Shown here: one piece after another, positions 37,195 through 46,635 of the stretch | Layout: each line of letters starts with the position of its first letter | Position numbering within the stretch: position 1 is the first letter of the stretch | Assembly: GCF_000176015.1 (NCBI RefSeq) | Contig: NZ_ACYY01000013.1 | Coordinates: forward strand, 1 to 64,000 | DNA: 64,000 nucleotides | Direction: 5' to 3' | DNA from: Rhodobacter ferrooxidans | GTDB taxonomy: Bacteria; Pseudomonadota; Alphaproteobacteria; Rhodobacterales; Rhodobacteraceae | Notes under the pieces: model-generated | Database searches by the model: none | Seen by the model: the letters and a program-made list of their open reading frames with translations, nothing else | What the model was told of the DNA's origin: nothing | Program-made: the position numbers and the translations under genes

Positions 37195-37791
37195 ATGAAA
37201 AGACGGTCTGTTCTGATGTTTTGCGGCGCTCTGGCGGTTTCGGCATGCACCTCCTCGGCGCCCCAGCTTGGCAGGGATGGCCGCCCGCTGCCGCAAGTTT
37301 ACAAAATCTCACCGGCAGTTGCAGCCAAGATCCCCTTCCACCTGCTTGATTCGGTGAACACCCTGCGGTCGGCCAAGGGGGCTGCGCCGTTGCAGTTCAA
37401 CGCGCAACTGAACGCTGCCGCCGCCACCCATTCGCGCGACATGTCGGTGCAGAACCGGCCCTGGCATTTCGGATCGGACGGCTCGTCGCCCTTGGTGCGG
37501 GTGCAGCGGGTTGGCTACACCGGCACGCTGCTGGGCGAGCTGATCTCGGAAACCTACGAGACCGAGCTTGAAACGCTGGCAGTCTGGTCGGGGCAGCCGG
37601 ACACCCGCGCCATCATCATGGACCCGGCGGCCCGCGAGATCGGTTTTGCCTGGTATCAGGAACCCAACGGCAAGATCTGGTGGACCATGGTCACTGGCAC
37701 GCCTGGCGGTTTTCTGTCTCGCGCGACGACGCCCTATGGCGCCGCCAATCCGGCCTCGCCGATCGTGGGCGCGCTGATCCCCAACGGCTAG
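37195..37791 (+). CDS. CAP/SCP-domain lipoprotein
   Basis: A 198-aa lipoprotein with lipobox VSAC (MKRRSVLMFCGALAVSAC) and a CAP/SCP-fold domain: LLDSVNTLRSAKGAAPLQFNAQLNAAAATHSRDMSVQNRPWHFG at the front and EIGFAWYQEPNGKIWWTMVTG at the end. Bacterial CAP proteins are secreted, often with unknown activity. It is flanked by two L,D-transpeptidase genes, which points to an envelope role. Confidence 0.82.
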   Translation: MKRRSVLMFCGALAVSACTSSAPQLGRDGRPLPQVYKISPAVAAKIPFHLLDSVNTLRSAKGAAPLQFNAQLNAAAATHSRDMSVQNRPWHFGSDGSSPLVRVQRVGYTGTLLGELISETYETELETLAVWSGQPDTRAIIMDPAAREIGFAWYQEPNGKIWWTMVTGTPGGFLSRATTPYGAANPASPIVGALIPNG

Positions 37792-37797
37792 GGCTTT

Positions 37798-38295
37798 TCA
37801 GGGCAGGATGTAGATGATGGTGCCGACCCGCACCATCGAATAGATCACTTCCATCTCGCGGTCGGTGACGGCAATGCAGCCCGCCGTCCAGTCGCCCTTG
37901 TTGCGGCCTTTCCAGTTGGAATGGCCATGGATGAAGATATCGCCCCCGGTCGGCTTGCCCGCCTCGTCGGCAAAGGCGCGGTCGTTCTCATCGGGATAAG
38001 AGATCTTCAGCGACAAGTGATAGTCGCTGTCCGGGTTGCGGAAATTGATCTGATAGGCGCCTTCGGGCGTCTTGCCGTCACCTTCGAACTGCTTGTGACC
38101 GATCGGGGCAAAGCCAAGGGCGATGTCATACTGCTCCAGCACCTTGTCATTGTGCAGCAGATACATCTTGCGCGCGGCCTTGTGGACCTGGATCGACGTC
38201 ACTTCCGGCCCGTTGTAGGTACGGAATTTGCCGCTGCCACAGGCGGCAAGGCCGAAGGCCAGCGCCAAAGCCAGAAGGATCGTCGTCAGCCGCAT
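37798..38295 (-). CDS. L,D-transpeptidase family lipoprotein (YafK/ErfK type)
   Basis: A 165-aa lipoprotein (lipobox LAAC near residue 19) with the YkuD-type domain: YQINFRNPDSDYHLSLKISYP, FIHGHSNWKG and DWTAGCIAVTDREME with the catalytic Cys. This short form resembles YafK/DpaA-like proteins, some of which cleave the lipoprotein-peptidoglycan bond rather than making cross-links. Convergent with the CAP gene, 6 bp apart. Confidence 0.85.
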   Translation of the reverse strand: MRLTTILLALALAFGLAACGSGKFRTYNGPEVTSIQVHKAARKMYLLHNDKVLEQYDIALGFAPIGHKQFEGDGKTPEGAYQINFRNPDSDYHLSLKISYPDENDRAFADEAGKPTGGDIFIHGHSNWKGRNKGDWTAGCIAVTDREMEVIYSMVRVGTIIYILP

Positions 38296-38404
38296 GGTCC
38301 CCGCCCGTTCGCCGTTTTTTCAGCGCATAGCCAAAAACCGGCGGACTGCCTAGGCCAAACTCGGTTCAATCGCGCACATCTGGGTGAAGAAACGCAAAAT
38401 CAGG

Positions 38405-39643
38405 TCAGGCGCGAGGGGCGCGTGGCAGGCTGAACCGGGCGACCAGTTCGACATGCGCCGACCAACGGAACTGATCGACCGTCTGCACCCAGTCCAGATG
38501 ATAGCCTGCCGCCAGCAGAACCCTGGTATCGCGGGCAAAAGTCACCGGGTTGCAGGACACGGCGGCAATCACCGGCACTTGCGCGCGGGCCAGCGTGGCG
38601 GTCTGCGCCTCGGCTCCGGCGCGCGGCGGGTCGATCACCACGGCGTCGATGCCCTTGAATTCGTCGGGCTCCAAGGGGCGGCGGAACAGATCGCGGGTGG
38701 TTGCCGTCACCCGCTTCAACCCCTCGGCCTGCCGCCAGCCCTTGTCGAGCGCCATCATCATCGCGGCTTCGGCTTCCACCGCCAGCACTTCGGCATTTTC
38801 GGCCAAGGGCAGGGCAAAAGTGCCGACACCGGCGAACAGATCAACGATATGGCGCGCCTCGCCCACCGCTTCGCGCACCGCCGCCAGCAAGGCCGCCTCG
38901 CCTTCCGCCGTGGCTTGCAGAAACGCGCCGGGGGGTGGGGAAACCAGCGCCCGGCCAAAGCGTTGCATCGGTGCGGTGCGCAACGCCACCACTTCATTGT
39001 CCCAGGTCAGCCGCGGCAGGCCATGGCTTTCCGCCACCCGCGCCAGATCAAGCCGCAGCGCCGAATCCAGCGGCTTGCCCCCCGTCACTGCCACATCCGG
39101 CCCCGAAAGGCTGCGCGTCACCGTCAGCGCCAACTCGCCCGAGCGCGAGCCGCCGGTGATCACCAAAGCCTCCAGCGCCGGAAAGGCGGCGATCAGATCG
39201 GGGTGCAGAAGCTGACAGTGCGGCACCGCCACCAGAACATCAGATGCACGGGCGTGAAAGCCCAGAAGCGCGCCGGATTTGGTGCGCCGACACGCCAGCG
39301 TAGCGCGCCTGCGGCTGCGGGGCGGTGAGGTCACGATTGGCCGCAGATCAGCCTCGATCCCCTGGCCGGCCAAGGCGCTGCGCACAACGCCCAGCTTCCA
39401 TTCGGCCACGAAAGCATCCGAGGCGTGCTGCATCAGGCAACCGCCACAAGTGCGGGCATGGGCGCAGGGCGGCTTCACCCGGTTGGCCGAGGGCGTCAGA
39501 ATCCGCGCCTCGGTCAGCCGGTCACCGACCAGAACGCCCTCGACCTCCTCACCCGGCAAAAGCTGTGCGGCATAAATCGGCCCGTTCGGCCCCTGCGCAA
39601 TCGCGTCGCCCAGATGGCCCAACCGCTCGATAACCAGCTTCAC
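38405..39643 (-). CDS. 23S rRNA/tRNA (uracil-5-)-methyltransferase, RumA/TrmA family
   Basis: A 412-aa class I RNA m5U methyltransferase. It has a 4Fe-4S ligand set (Cys60, Cys66, Cys69 in PPCAHARTCGGC, plus a later Cys in PHCQ), SAM motif VDLFAGVGTFALPLA, and the catalytic Cys in AAVSCNPVTFARD. Which uridine it modifies cannot be told. Its start overlaps the ABC transporter stop by 4 bp. Confidence 0.88.
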   Translation of the reverse strand: MKLVIERLGHLGDAIAQGPNGPIYAAQLLPGEEVEGVLVGDRLTEARILTPSANRVKPPCAHARTCGGCLMQHASDAFVAEWKLGVVRSALAGQGIEADLRPIVTSPPRSRRRATLACRRTKSGALLGFHARASDVLVAVPHCQLLHPDLIAAFPALEALVITGGSRSGELALTVTRSLSGPDVAVTGGKPLDSALRLDLARVAESHGLPRLTWDNEVVALRTAPMQRFGRALVSPPPGAFLQATAEGEAALLAAVREAVGEARHIVDLFAGVGTFALPLAENAEVLAVEAEAAMMMALDKGWRQAEGLKRVTATTRDLFRRPLEPDEFKGIDAVVIDPPRAGAEAQTATLARAQVPVIAAVSCNPVTFARDTRVLLAAGYHLDWVQTVDQFRWSAHVELVARFSLPRAPRA

Positions 39644-41490
39644 TCTGCCGCCGTCCTTTCGTCTGCCCCGATGAAGCCCCCCGATTGCCGGTTCCAGTAG
39701 CGGGCGTAAAGCCCGTTCTGCGCCAGCAGCGCCGCATGGCTGCCCATTTCGACGATCCGGCCCTGATCCATCACCACAATCCGGTCCATCGCCGCGATGG
39801 TGGAAAGCCGGTGCGCAATCGCCAGCACGGTCTTGCCCTGCATCACCCGGCCAAGCGCGTGCTGGATGCTGGCCTCAACCTCGCTGTCCAGCGCCGAGGT
39901 TGCCTCGTCCAGCACCAGAATCGGCGCGTCTTTCAGGAAGGCGCGGGCCAAAGCGATGCGTTGCCGCTGCCCGCCGGAAAGCTTGACCCCGCGTTCGCCC
40001 AGAAAGGCGTCATAGCCCTTGCGGCCCATGTGATCGACCATCTGGGTGATGAACTCATGCGCCTCGGCGGCACGGGCGGCGGCGATCACTTCGGCCTCGG
40101 TCGCATCGGGGCGGCCATACAGGATGTTGTCGCGGGCCGAGCGGTTGAACATCGCGGTTTCCTGGGTGACCATGCCGATCTGCCGCCGCAGGCTTTCCTG
40201 CGTCACCGCGCGCACATCGACACCATCAATCAGAATCCGGCCATTTTCACAGTCATAGAGCCGCAAAAGCAGCGAAACCAGGCTGGATTTGCCTGCCCCC
40301 GAGGCGCCGACGATGCCCAGTTTCTCGCCCGCCCGCACCTCCAGCGAGATGCCTTCGACGCCGCCACGCTGGCGACCGTAAGCAAAGGACACCGCATCAA
40401 AGGTAATAGCCCCCTGCACCCGCGGCAGGGCAAGCGCATCCGGCGCATCGGCCAGCGCGTGCGGGCCCGACAGCGTGCGTATGCCGTCCTCGACCTCGCC
40501 CACCGCGCCATAGATCGACATCAGGGTAAAGCTGACCCAGCCCGACATCTGCGCGATCCGCAGCGCAATCGCCCCCGCCGCCGCAATTGCCCCGGCCGTG
40601 GCATTGCCCTGCTGCCAAAGCCACAGCGTGCCGCCGATCAGCAGCACCGGCAGCACCCCCGCCAGCGCCATCAGCGACAGCCGGAACCAGGTGGAAATCA
40701 CCCCGAACTCGATCGAGCGCTCACGGAACACCGCCATCGAGGCCAGCGCCACCCGGTCTTCAAAGGCCGCATGGGCGAACAGTTTCACCGTCTTGATGTT
40801 GGTGATGGTATCGACCACCTGCCCCGACACCATCGCCCGTGCCGAGGCCCGCGCCGCCGAGTTCACCTTCACCCGCGGCAGAAAATAGCGGATCAGCAGG
40901 ATATAGGCCACCAGCCAGACCGCCAGCGCCGCCGCCACCCGCGCGTCGATGGCCACCAGATAGATCACCGAGCCAATCACCGAGGCCAGCGCGAAAGCCG
41001 CGGTGTTGATAACTTCCGTCACCACATCGGTCACCGCCCGCGCCGCCTGCATCTGCTTTTGCGCGATCCGCCCGGCGAAATCATTGTCGAAAAACGTCAC
41101 GGATTGGCCCAAAGTCCAACGGTGCAGCCGCGAGAGCACCAGCGGCATCACGTTCGGCCCGACGATGATCGAATTCGACGCGGCCGAGGCGCCAAAGGCC
41201 AGCGGTCGCAGAATCAGGTAAAACCCGACGAACACCGCCAGCAGCACCGCATGGTTGGAAAAGAACTGCGCCGGCCCCGCCTCCAGTGCCGCATCAATGA
41301 CCCAACCCAGGATCAGCGCCGAAATCACCTCCATGGTGCCGGCGATGGCCGAGATCGCGCCCGCCAGCCACAGCGCCGGCCATGCCCCCTTCAGGCACCA
41401 GCGCAGAAACTGGCCCAACACCTGCGGCGGCGGTCCTTCGGCGGGGCGAAACGCCTCGATCCAGCCGCCAAGCCGTTCCAGCACGCTCAT
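39640..41490 (-). CDS. ABC exporter half-transporter (TMD-NBD), second of pair
   Basis: A 616-aa fused membrane and ATPase subunit. Six transmembrane segments lie in the first ~350 residues. The ATPase has Walker A GASGAGKSS, signature LSGGQRQRIALARAF, Walker B ILVLDEATSALD with the catalytic Glu, and the H-loop AIAHRLSTI. It overlaps its neighbour by 4 bp and shares the unusual C-terminal RQSGGFIG tail with it, so the two arose by tandem duplication and probably form a heterodimeric exporter. Substrate unknown. Confidence 0.88.
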   Translation of the reverse strand: MSVLERLGGWIEAFRPAEGPPPQVLGQFLRWCLKGAWPALWLAGAISAIAGTMEVISALILGWVIDAALEAGPAQFFSNHAVLLAVFVGFYLILRPLAFGASAASNSIIVGPNVMPLVLSRLHRWTLGQSVTFFDNDFAGRIAQKQMQAARAVTDVVTEVINTAAFALASVIGSVIYLVAIDARVAAALAVWLVAYILLIRYFLPRVKVNSAARASARAMVSGQVVDTITNIKTVKLFAHAAFEDRVALASMAVFRERSIEFGVISTWFRLSLMALAGVLPVLLIGGTLWLWQQGNATAGAIAAAGAIALRIAQMSGWVSFTLMSIYGAVGEVEDGIRTLSGPHALADAPDALALPRVQGAITFDAVSFAYGRQRGGVEGISLEVRAGEKLGIVGASGAGKSSLVSLLLRLYDCENGRILIDGVDVRAVTQESLRRQIGMVTQETAMFNRSARDNILYGRPDATEAEVIAAARAAEAHEFITQMVDHMGRKGYDAFLGERGVKLSGGQRQRIALARAFLKDAPILVLDEATSALDSEVEASIQHALGRVMQGKTVLAIAHRLSTIAAMDRIVVMDQGRIVEMGSHAALLAQNGLYARYWNRQSGGFIGADERTAAE

Positions 41491-43328
41491 TCCGCCGCCT
41501 CCGAGCCGATGAAGCCGCCCGATTGCCGCGCCCAGAACCTTGCGTAAAGCCCGTCGCGGGCCAGCAGTTCGGCATGGCTGCCATCCTCGACCACCCGGCC
41601 ATCGTCCAGCACCACGATGCGGTCCATCGCGGCAATCGTCGAAAGCCTGTGTGCAATCGCAATCACGGTCTTGCCTTTCATCACGCCATAAAGCGTGTCC
41701 TGAATCGCCGCCTCAACTTCGCTGTCCAGCGCCGAGGTTGCCTCATCAAGGATCAGGATCGGCGCATCTTTCAGGATCACCCGCGCCAGCCCGATCCGTT
41801 GCCGCTGCCCGCCCGAAAGCTTGACGCCCCGCTCGCCGACATGGGCATCATAGCCGCGCCGCCCCTCGGGGTCTTCCAAAGTCTGAATAAAATCATGCGC
41901 CTCGGCGCGCTGGGCCGCCAGCAGCATTTCGGCATCGGTGGCCTCGGGCCGCCCGTAAGTGATGTTGTCGCGCACCGACCGGTGCAAAAGGCTGCTGTCC
42001 TGCTGCACCATGCCGATCTGGCGGCGCAGGCTTTCCTGCGTCACGCCGGTGATGTCCTGATCGTCGATCAGGATGCGCCCGGCCTCGGCGTCGTAAAACC
42101 GCAGGATCAGCTTGACCAGCGTCGATTTTCCGGCGCCCGAACGGCCCACCAGCCCGATCCGTTCACCCGGCCGGATCGTCAGCGACACCGCCTGCAACCC
42201 CCCCGAGCCGCGACCGTAGTGGTGCGACACGCCGTCGATGGTGATCTCGCCCTTGGTGAAATTCAGCGGCTTGGCACCCGGCTGGTCCACCAGCGCAATC
42301 GGATGGGTGATCGTCTCCATCCCTTCGGCCACCACGCCCAAAGCCTGCACCAGCGCCGTGAAGGCCCACATGATCCAGTAGGTCATGTTGTTCAGTCGCA
42401 GCACCAAGGCGGTTGCCGCCGCCACCGTGCCAACGGTCGCTTGGCCCTGATACCAAAGCAGAATCGCCCAGCCGGTCACTGCCACGATCAGGAAACCGTT
42501 CAGCCCGGTCAGCGCCAGATCCATCTTGGTGACGATGCGCATTTCCCGGGCAAAGGTGCTGCGGGCATGCTCGATCGCCTCGGTGGCATAGGCCATTTCG
42601 GCGTCGTGATGCGCGAACAGTTTCACCGAATGGATGTTGGTATAGGCATCCACCACCCGCCCCGTCACCGCCGACCGCGCATCGCTGGAGGCTTTCGCGG
42701 CAGGCCCGACCCGCCGCACCGTCCAGCGCACCAGCGCGCCATAGAGCAGAAACCAGACAACCAGCGGTAGCAGCAGCCGCGGGTCGGCATTGGCCAGCAT
42801 GATCCCGGCGCCAACCACGGTCACGCTGGCAAAAGCCATGGCATCAAAGGTCTGGAACACCGCATCGCCGGCGGCAGGCGGGGTCTGCATGATGCGGTTG
42901 GCAATCCGCCCGGCGAAATCGGATTCGAACCAGCCGACCGGCTGGCGCAGCACATGGTCATGCGCCCGAAACCGGATCATCGTGCCGAAATTCGGCAGGA
43001 TGGTGTTGTGCAGCAAGGCCACATTGCCCACCAGCAGCAGTGGCCGCAGGATCAGCACCGCCAGCGCCACGCCGATGATTTCATTGCCATGGTCGGCCCA
43101 GACCTGCACCGGTGTGCCGGTTGCCAGAAAGTCCACCAGCCGCCCGACATACCAGATCAGGGCGACATCGGCGAAGGCAGACACCACCGATAGTGCGGCA
43201 GTGGCGGCGAACACCTTGCGGAACGGCTGCACATAGTCGCGCAGAAACGGCCACAGGCGGCGCGGCGGCGTGTCCGTGCGCGTGTAGGGCTGGTAGGGGT
43301 CGATGAGGTTTTCGAAGAACCGGAACAC
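41487..43328 (-). CDS. ABC exporter half-transporter (TMD-NBD), first of pair
   Basis: A 613-aa fused subunit, paralogue of the next gene. Walker A GRSGAGKST, signature LSGGQRQRIGLARVI, Walker B ILILDEATSALD and the H-loop are intact, so both nucleotide sites of the putative heterodimer should be active. It lies 64 bp after cca on the same strand. It ends FWARQSGGFIGSEAAE, matching the partner's tail. Confidence 0.88.
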   Translation of the reverse strand: MFRFFENLIDPYQPYTRTDTPPRRLWPFLRDYVQPFRKVFAATAALSVVSAFADVALIWYVGRLVDFLATGTPVQVWADHGNEIIGVALAVLILRPLLLVGNVALLHNTILPNFGTMIRFRAHDHVLRQPVGWFESDFAGRIANRIMQTPPAAGDAVFQTFDAMAFASVTVVGAGIMLANADPRLLLPLVVWFLLYGALVRWTVRRVGPAAKASSDARSAVTGRVVDAYTNIHSVKLFAHHDAEMAYATEAIEHARSTFAREMRIVTKMDLALTGLNGFLIVAVTGWAILLWYQGQATVGTVAAATALVLRLNNMTYWIMWAFTALVQALGVVAEGMETITHPIALVDQPGAKPLNFTKGEITIDGVSHHYGRGSGGLQAVSLTIRPGERIGLVGRSGAGKSTLVKLILRFYDAEAGRILIDDQDITGVTQESLRRQIGMVQQDSSLLHRSVRDNITYGRPEATDAEMLLAAQRAEAHDFIQTLEDPEGRRGYDAHVGERGVKLSGGQRQRIGLARVILKDAPILILDEATSALDSEVEAAIQDTLYGVMKGKTVIAIAHRLSTIAAMDRIVVLDDGRVVEDGSHAELLARDGLYARFWARQSGGFIGSEAAE

Positions 43329-43392
43329 CGGGGCAACCTTTCGCAGACAGGTGCCGGATATAGCCTGAATTGCTGCGAAGGAAAACCGCTGC

Positions 43393-44535
43393 TCAGGCCA
43401 GAAGCTGCGCGCGGGTCAGGCTAAAGCCCGAATCGATCCAGGCCTGCTCCAGCACCCGCAGCCGATCACCCAGCGCGGGGCCATGAAGCGCAGGCATCAG
43501 ATCCGCGGCCCGCAGCGGAAACTTGGCTGCGGCACCACGGATGGCATCGTCTTGCCAAGCGTTGGGCGGCGGTGTTTCGAATAGCGCCGCTCGGGCCAGA
43601 ATGACGTCCTTCGCCAGGGCAACACCGAGGCGATAGCCAAGCTCTGACGCGGGCTTGAGAGTGGCGATTTCGTCTCTGATATGGCCAAAAGTGGTAGTTT
43701 CGGCACGCGAAAACCGCAGGTGGGCTGTCTGCGCCAGGCCGCCCAGAACCGCCAGACGGCGCAGCCAGTGCGGCGGGGTGTCGCCTTCCAGATGCACCAG
43801 CGGCGCCAGCGCGCGGTCGTCGGCACCGGGCAGAACCGCGTTCAGAACGCCAGACCGCGCCATGGCCGCAACTGCCGGGCCGGGGTTGTCGGCTGACAGC
43901 AGCTTGCGCATCTCGGCGGTGATGCGTTCGCACGAAAGCGTCTCTATTCCAGCGGAATTGGCAGCACAGGCAGCCAGACCCTCGGCGTCGATACCGCCGT
44001 TGGGGTCGCCGTAGATGGCGTGAAAGCGAAAGAACCGCAGGATGCGCAGGTAGTCTTCGGTAATCCGGGCGTTGGCGTCGCCGACGAATCGCACCTGACG
44101 GGCCATCAGGTCGGCAAGGCCGCCCATCGGGTCCACCACTTCGCCGTCTGGCGTGGCGTAAAGCGCGTTCATCGTCAGGTCGCGGCGGGTCGCATCGTCG
44201 GCGATATCGGTGGAAAACGCCACGGTGGCATGGCGGCCGTGGGTCTCGATGTCGCGGCGAAAGGTGGTGATCTCATGCGCGATGCCTGCCGCAATCACCG
44301 TCACCGTGCCATGGTCGATTCCGGTCGGCACCACCTTGAAACCGGCGTTTTCTGCAAGGTTGGTGACGGTTTCTGGCACGGCATCGGTGGCAATGTCGAT
44401 ATCCGCCACCGCCAATCCCAGCAGCGCGTTGCGCACGCACCCCCCCACGAACAACGCCCGAAACCCGGCACCGGTCAGGGCAGCGCAAACCGCCTGAGTG
44501 GGTGCCGCCTGCATCCAAGGGCCGGAAATCTTCAT
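43393..44535 (-). CDS. cca: tRNA nucleotidyltransferase (CCA-adding) / poly(A) polymerase family
   Basis: A 380-aa class II nucleotidyltransferase. The N-terminal FVGGCVRNALLGLAVADIDIATDA holds the GG and DxD motifs, followed by RRDLTMNALYA and the RNA-binding ITEDYLRILRFFRFHAIYG. It adds or repairs the CCA end of tRNAs. The start overlaps the Nudix gene by 4 bp. The PcnB alternative is less likely because of length and context. Confidence 0.9.
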   Translation of the reverse strand: MKISGPWMQAAPTQAVCAALTGAGFRALFVGGCVRNALLGLAVADIDIATDAVPETVTNLAENAGFKVVPTGIDHGTVTVIAAGIAHEITTFRRDIETHGRHATVAFSTDIADDATRRDLTMNALYATPDGEVVDPMGGLADLMARQVRFVGDANARITEDYLRILRFFRFHAIYGDPNGGIDAEGLAACAANSAGIETLSCERITAEMRKLLSADNPGPAVAAMARSGVLNAVLPGADDRALAPLVHLEGDTPPHWLRRLAVLGGLAQTAHLRFSRAETTTFGHIRDEIATLKPASELGYRLGVALAKDVILARAALFETPPPNAWQDDAIRGAAAKFPLRAADLMPALHGPALGDRLRVLEQAWIDSGFSLTRAQLLA

Positions 44536-45122
44536 GCCGCCAGCCTTTCAGCCAGACCGCGCAGGATTCGCGCCGTGGCACCCCAGATGTAATAGGGGCC
44601 ATAGGGCACGGCGTAATACTGCCGCCAGGTGCCACGCCACAGTCGCCGTTCCACCCGGTAGCGCGACAGATCGGCCAGATGCACCAGCGGCACGGCAAAG
44701 ACTTCGTCAACCTCGCCCGCCTCGGGTATCGCGGAAAAATCGGCTCTGATATGGCCCAAAACGGGGGTCACGGTGAATCCGGTCACGGTTTCATGCGGCG
44801 GCAGGCGGCCAAAGATCTGCACCAGACCCGAGGCCAGCCCGACCTCCTCGCGCGCCTCGCGCAGGGCGGCGGCTTCGGGGCCAGAATCGCCGTCGTCGAT
44901 CTTGCCGCCGGGAAAGGCGATCTGGCCGGGGTGGTGTTGCAGATGCGAGGCGCGTTTGGTCAGCAAGACCTGCGGCCCCTGTGGCCGGTCCCAGACCGCG
45001 ACCAGCACCGCCGCCGGGCGCAAAGCCCGCCCCGCAGGCAGCACCACCTCCGGGTTCAGATCGAAATCCGAGGAGGCGCGCGCCGGAACATCCAGCGCCC
45101 GGCGCAGATCGTCAGGCGTCAT
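44532..45122 (-). CDS. CoA pyrophosphohydrolase-type Nudix hydrolase
   Basis: A 196-aa Nudix protein with the box GGKIDDGDSGPEAAALREAREEVGL and, before it, the UPF0035-type LTKRASHLQHHPGQIAFPGG typical of CoA/acyl-CoA pyrophosphatases (NudL/PCD1). It overlaps the end of hslO by 11 bp and cca by 4 bp. Confidence 0.9.
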   Translation of the reverse strand: MTPDDLRRALDVPARASSDFDLNPEVVLPAGRALRPAAVLVAVWDRPQGPQVLLTKRASHLQHHPGQIAFPGGKIDDGDSGPEAAALREAREEVGLASGLVQIFGRLPPHETVTGFTVTPVLGHIRADFSAIPEAGEVDEVFAVPLVHLADLSRYRVERRLWRGTWRQYYAVPYGPYYIWGATARILRGLAERLAA

Positions 45123-46113
45123 CTCCTGCTTCCTTTACCGCCTCAAACCCCAGGGTCTTGGGGTCGAACTCGTAATGCGCGCCGCAGAACTGGCAATCGG
45201 CGGTCAGGATGCCTTCGGGCGTGGTCATGTGGCGCAGTTCCTTCTGCGAATAGATGCCCATCGAGTTGCGCACCTTTTCCGCCGAACAGGAACAGCCAAA
45301 CCGCACCGGCTGCGCCTCGAACACCCGCGGGCCCTCGGCGTTGAACAGCCGCACCAGCAGGTCGGTCGGCTGCACGGTCGGCCCGATCAGCTCCAGCTCC
45401 TCGACGGTATCCAGCAGCAGGTTGATCCGGGTCCAGTTTTCGGCGGCATCGCCCTGCAACAGATCGCTGTGCGTCAGCAAGCCATCTTCGCCCGAACCGC
45501 CATCCACCGCCATGAAGGGCGAGGCTTTCGGCATGTGCTGGATCATCACGCCGCCGGCCCGCCAATGTGAGGCACCACCCGGCACCTGCGACAGCCCGTG
45601 GGTCAGCGCAAAGCGGGTCGGCAACTGCTCGGATTGCGCAAAATACGTCTCTGCACAGGCGGAAAGCGAGCCGCCGGCAATTGGCGTGATGCCCTGATAC
45701 GGCGTCATTCCCGGCCCCTGATCAATCCGGATCGCAAAGGCGCCCTCGCCGATCTGGTCATAGGCCGAGGCCTGCGGGTCGAACCGTTCGGCATCGTAAT
45801 TGGCATAGGCGCGGATGCGGGCGGGCTGACCATCGTCGGTCGGGCCATAGTAGTCGGTGGCGATCAGGTTAACCGCGCCGCGACCTTGCACTTGCAGCGA
45901 CAGCCGCCAGCGCAGCTTGATGGTCTGGCCGATCAGCGCGGTCAGCAGCGCCGCCTCGGCCACCAGCGCACCGATCTGCGGCGGGTAATCGTGCTGGCGC
46001 AGCACCTGATCCAGCACGCCATCCAGCCGCGCCACCCGTCCGCGGATGTCGGCAAGGTCAAGCTGAAACGGCAGGACGGTATCGTCCCAGGCAATTTTTG
46101 ATCCGAGAGTCAT
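45112..46113 (-). CDS. hslO: redox-regulated chaperone Hsp33
   Basis: Holding chaperone switched on by oxidation of its zinc-bound cysteines. The 333-aa product carries the C-terminal zinc site as CSCS and CQFC, spaced as in the family. ATG at 46113 with AAGGA a few bases upstream is chosen; the frame runs further upstream without homology. It is first gene of the minus-strand run hslO, Nudix, cca, ABC, ABC, RNA methyltransferase. Divergent from another Nudix gene. Confidence 0.93.
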   Translation of the reverse strand: MTLGSKIAWDDTVLPFQLDLADIRGRVARLDGVLDQVLRQHDYPPQIGALVAEAALLTALIGQTIKLRWRLSLQVQGRGAVNLIATDYYGPTDDGQPARIRAYANYDAERFDPQASAYDQIGEGAFAIRIDQGPGMTPYQGITPIAGGSLSACAETYFAQSEQLPTRFALTHGLSQVPGGASHWRAGGVMIQHMPKASPFMAVDGGSGEDGLLTHSDLLQGDAAENWTRINLLLDTVEELELIGPTVQPTDLLVRLFNAEGPRVFEAQPVRFGCSCSAEKVRNSMGIYSQKELRHMTTPEGILTADCQFCGAHYEFDPKTLGFEAVKEAGDDA

Positions 46114-46188
46114 GGGGTTTCCTTGGCAAGCCAGCCTTGGCATACCGTGTGTATATAGGCAGGGCAACCAATCGACCAAGGGCAGAGC

Positions 46189-46635
46189 ATGATCAGGCGT
46201 TTCGGAGAACCCGTCAATTCCACGCAGCGCTATACCCGCAGGCCGGGGGTTTATGCCATTCTGCGGCTTGGCGACGATATTCTGACCACGCATCAGGCCC
46301 AGCCGGTGCCGGAGTTTCAACTGCCCGGCGGCGGCATCGACCCCGGCGAGCATCCGATAGCGGCGCTGCACCGCGAGGTGATCGAGGAAACCGGCTGGCG
46401 GATCGCCATCACCCGCCGCCTGGGGGTGTTCCGCCGCTTTACCTTTATGCCGGAGTACGAGCTGTGGGCGGAAAAGGTCTGCACCATCTACCTGGCGCGG
46501 CCGATCCGGGCGCTAAGTGCGCCAACCGAGCCGGGACATACCGCGGTCTGGATGCCTGTGCGCGATGCACTGACGATGCTGGGCAATGACGGCGACCGGG
46601 CGATGCTGGCGCGGGCCTTGCGTCAGCCGCGGTAG
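46189..46635 (+). CDS. Nudix hydrolase, substrate unknown
   Basis: A 148-aa Nudix protein with box GGGIDPGEHPIAALHREVIEETGW. It is shorter than the NudL-type gene nearby and unrelated to it outside the box. The C-terminus overlaps the convergent phosphatase gene by 13 bp. Confidence 0.85.
   Translation: MIRRFGEPVNSTQRYTRRPGVYAILRLGDDILTTHQAQPVPEFQLPGGGIDPGEHPIAALHREVIEETGWRIAITRRLGVFRRFTFMPEYELWAEKVCTIYLARPIRALSAPTEPGHTAVWMPVRDALTMLGNDGDRAMLARALRQPR

Noticed and set aside
39685-41547. 620-codon plus-strand frame opposite the ABC exporter
   Set aside because: His/Arg/Gln-rich shadow translation with no domain; the minus-strand exporter is unambiguous.
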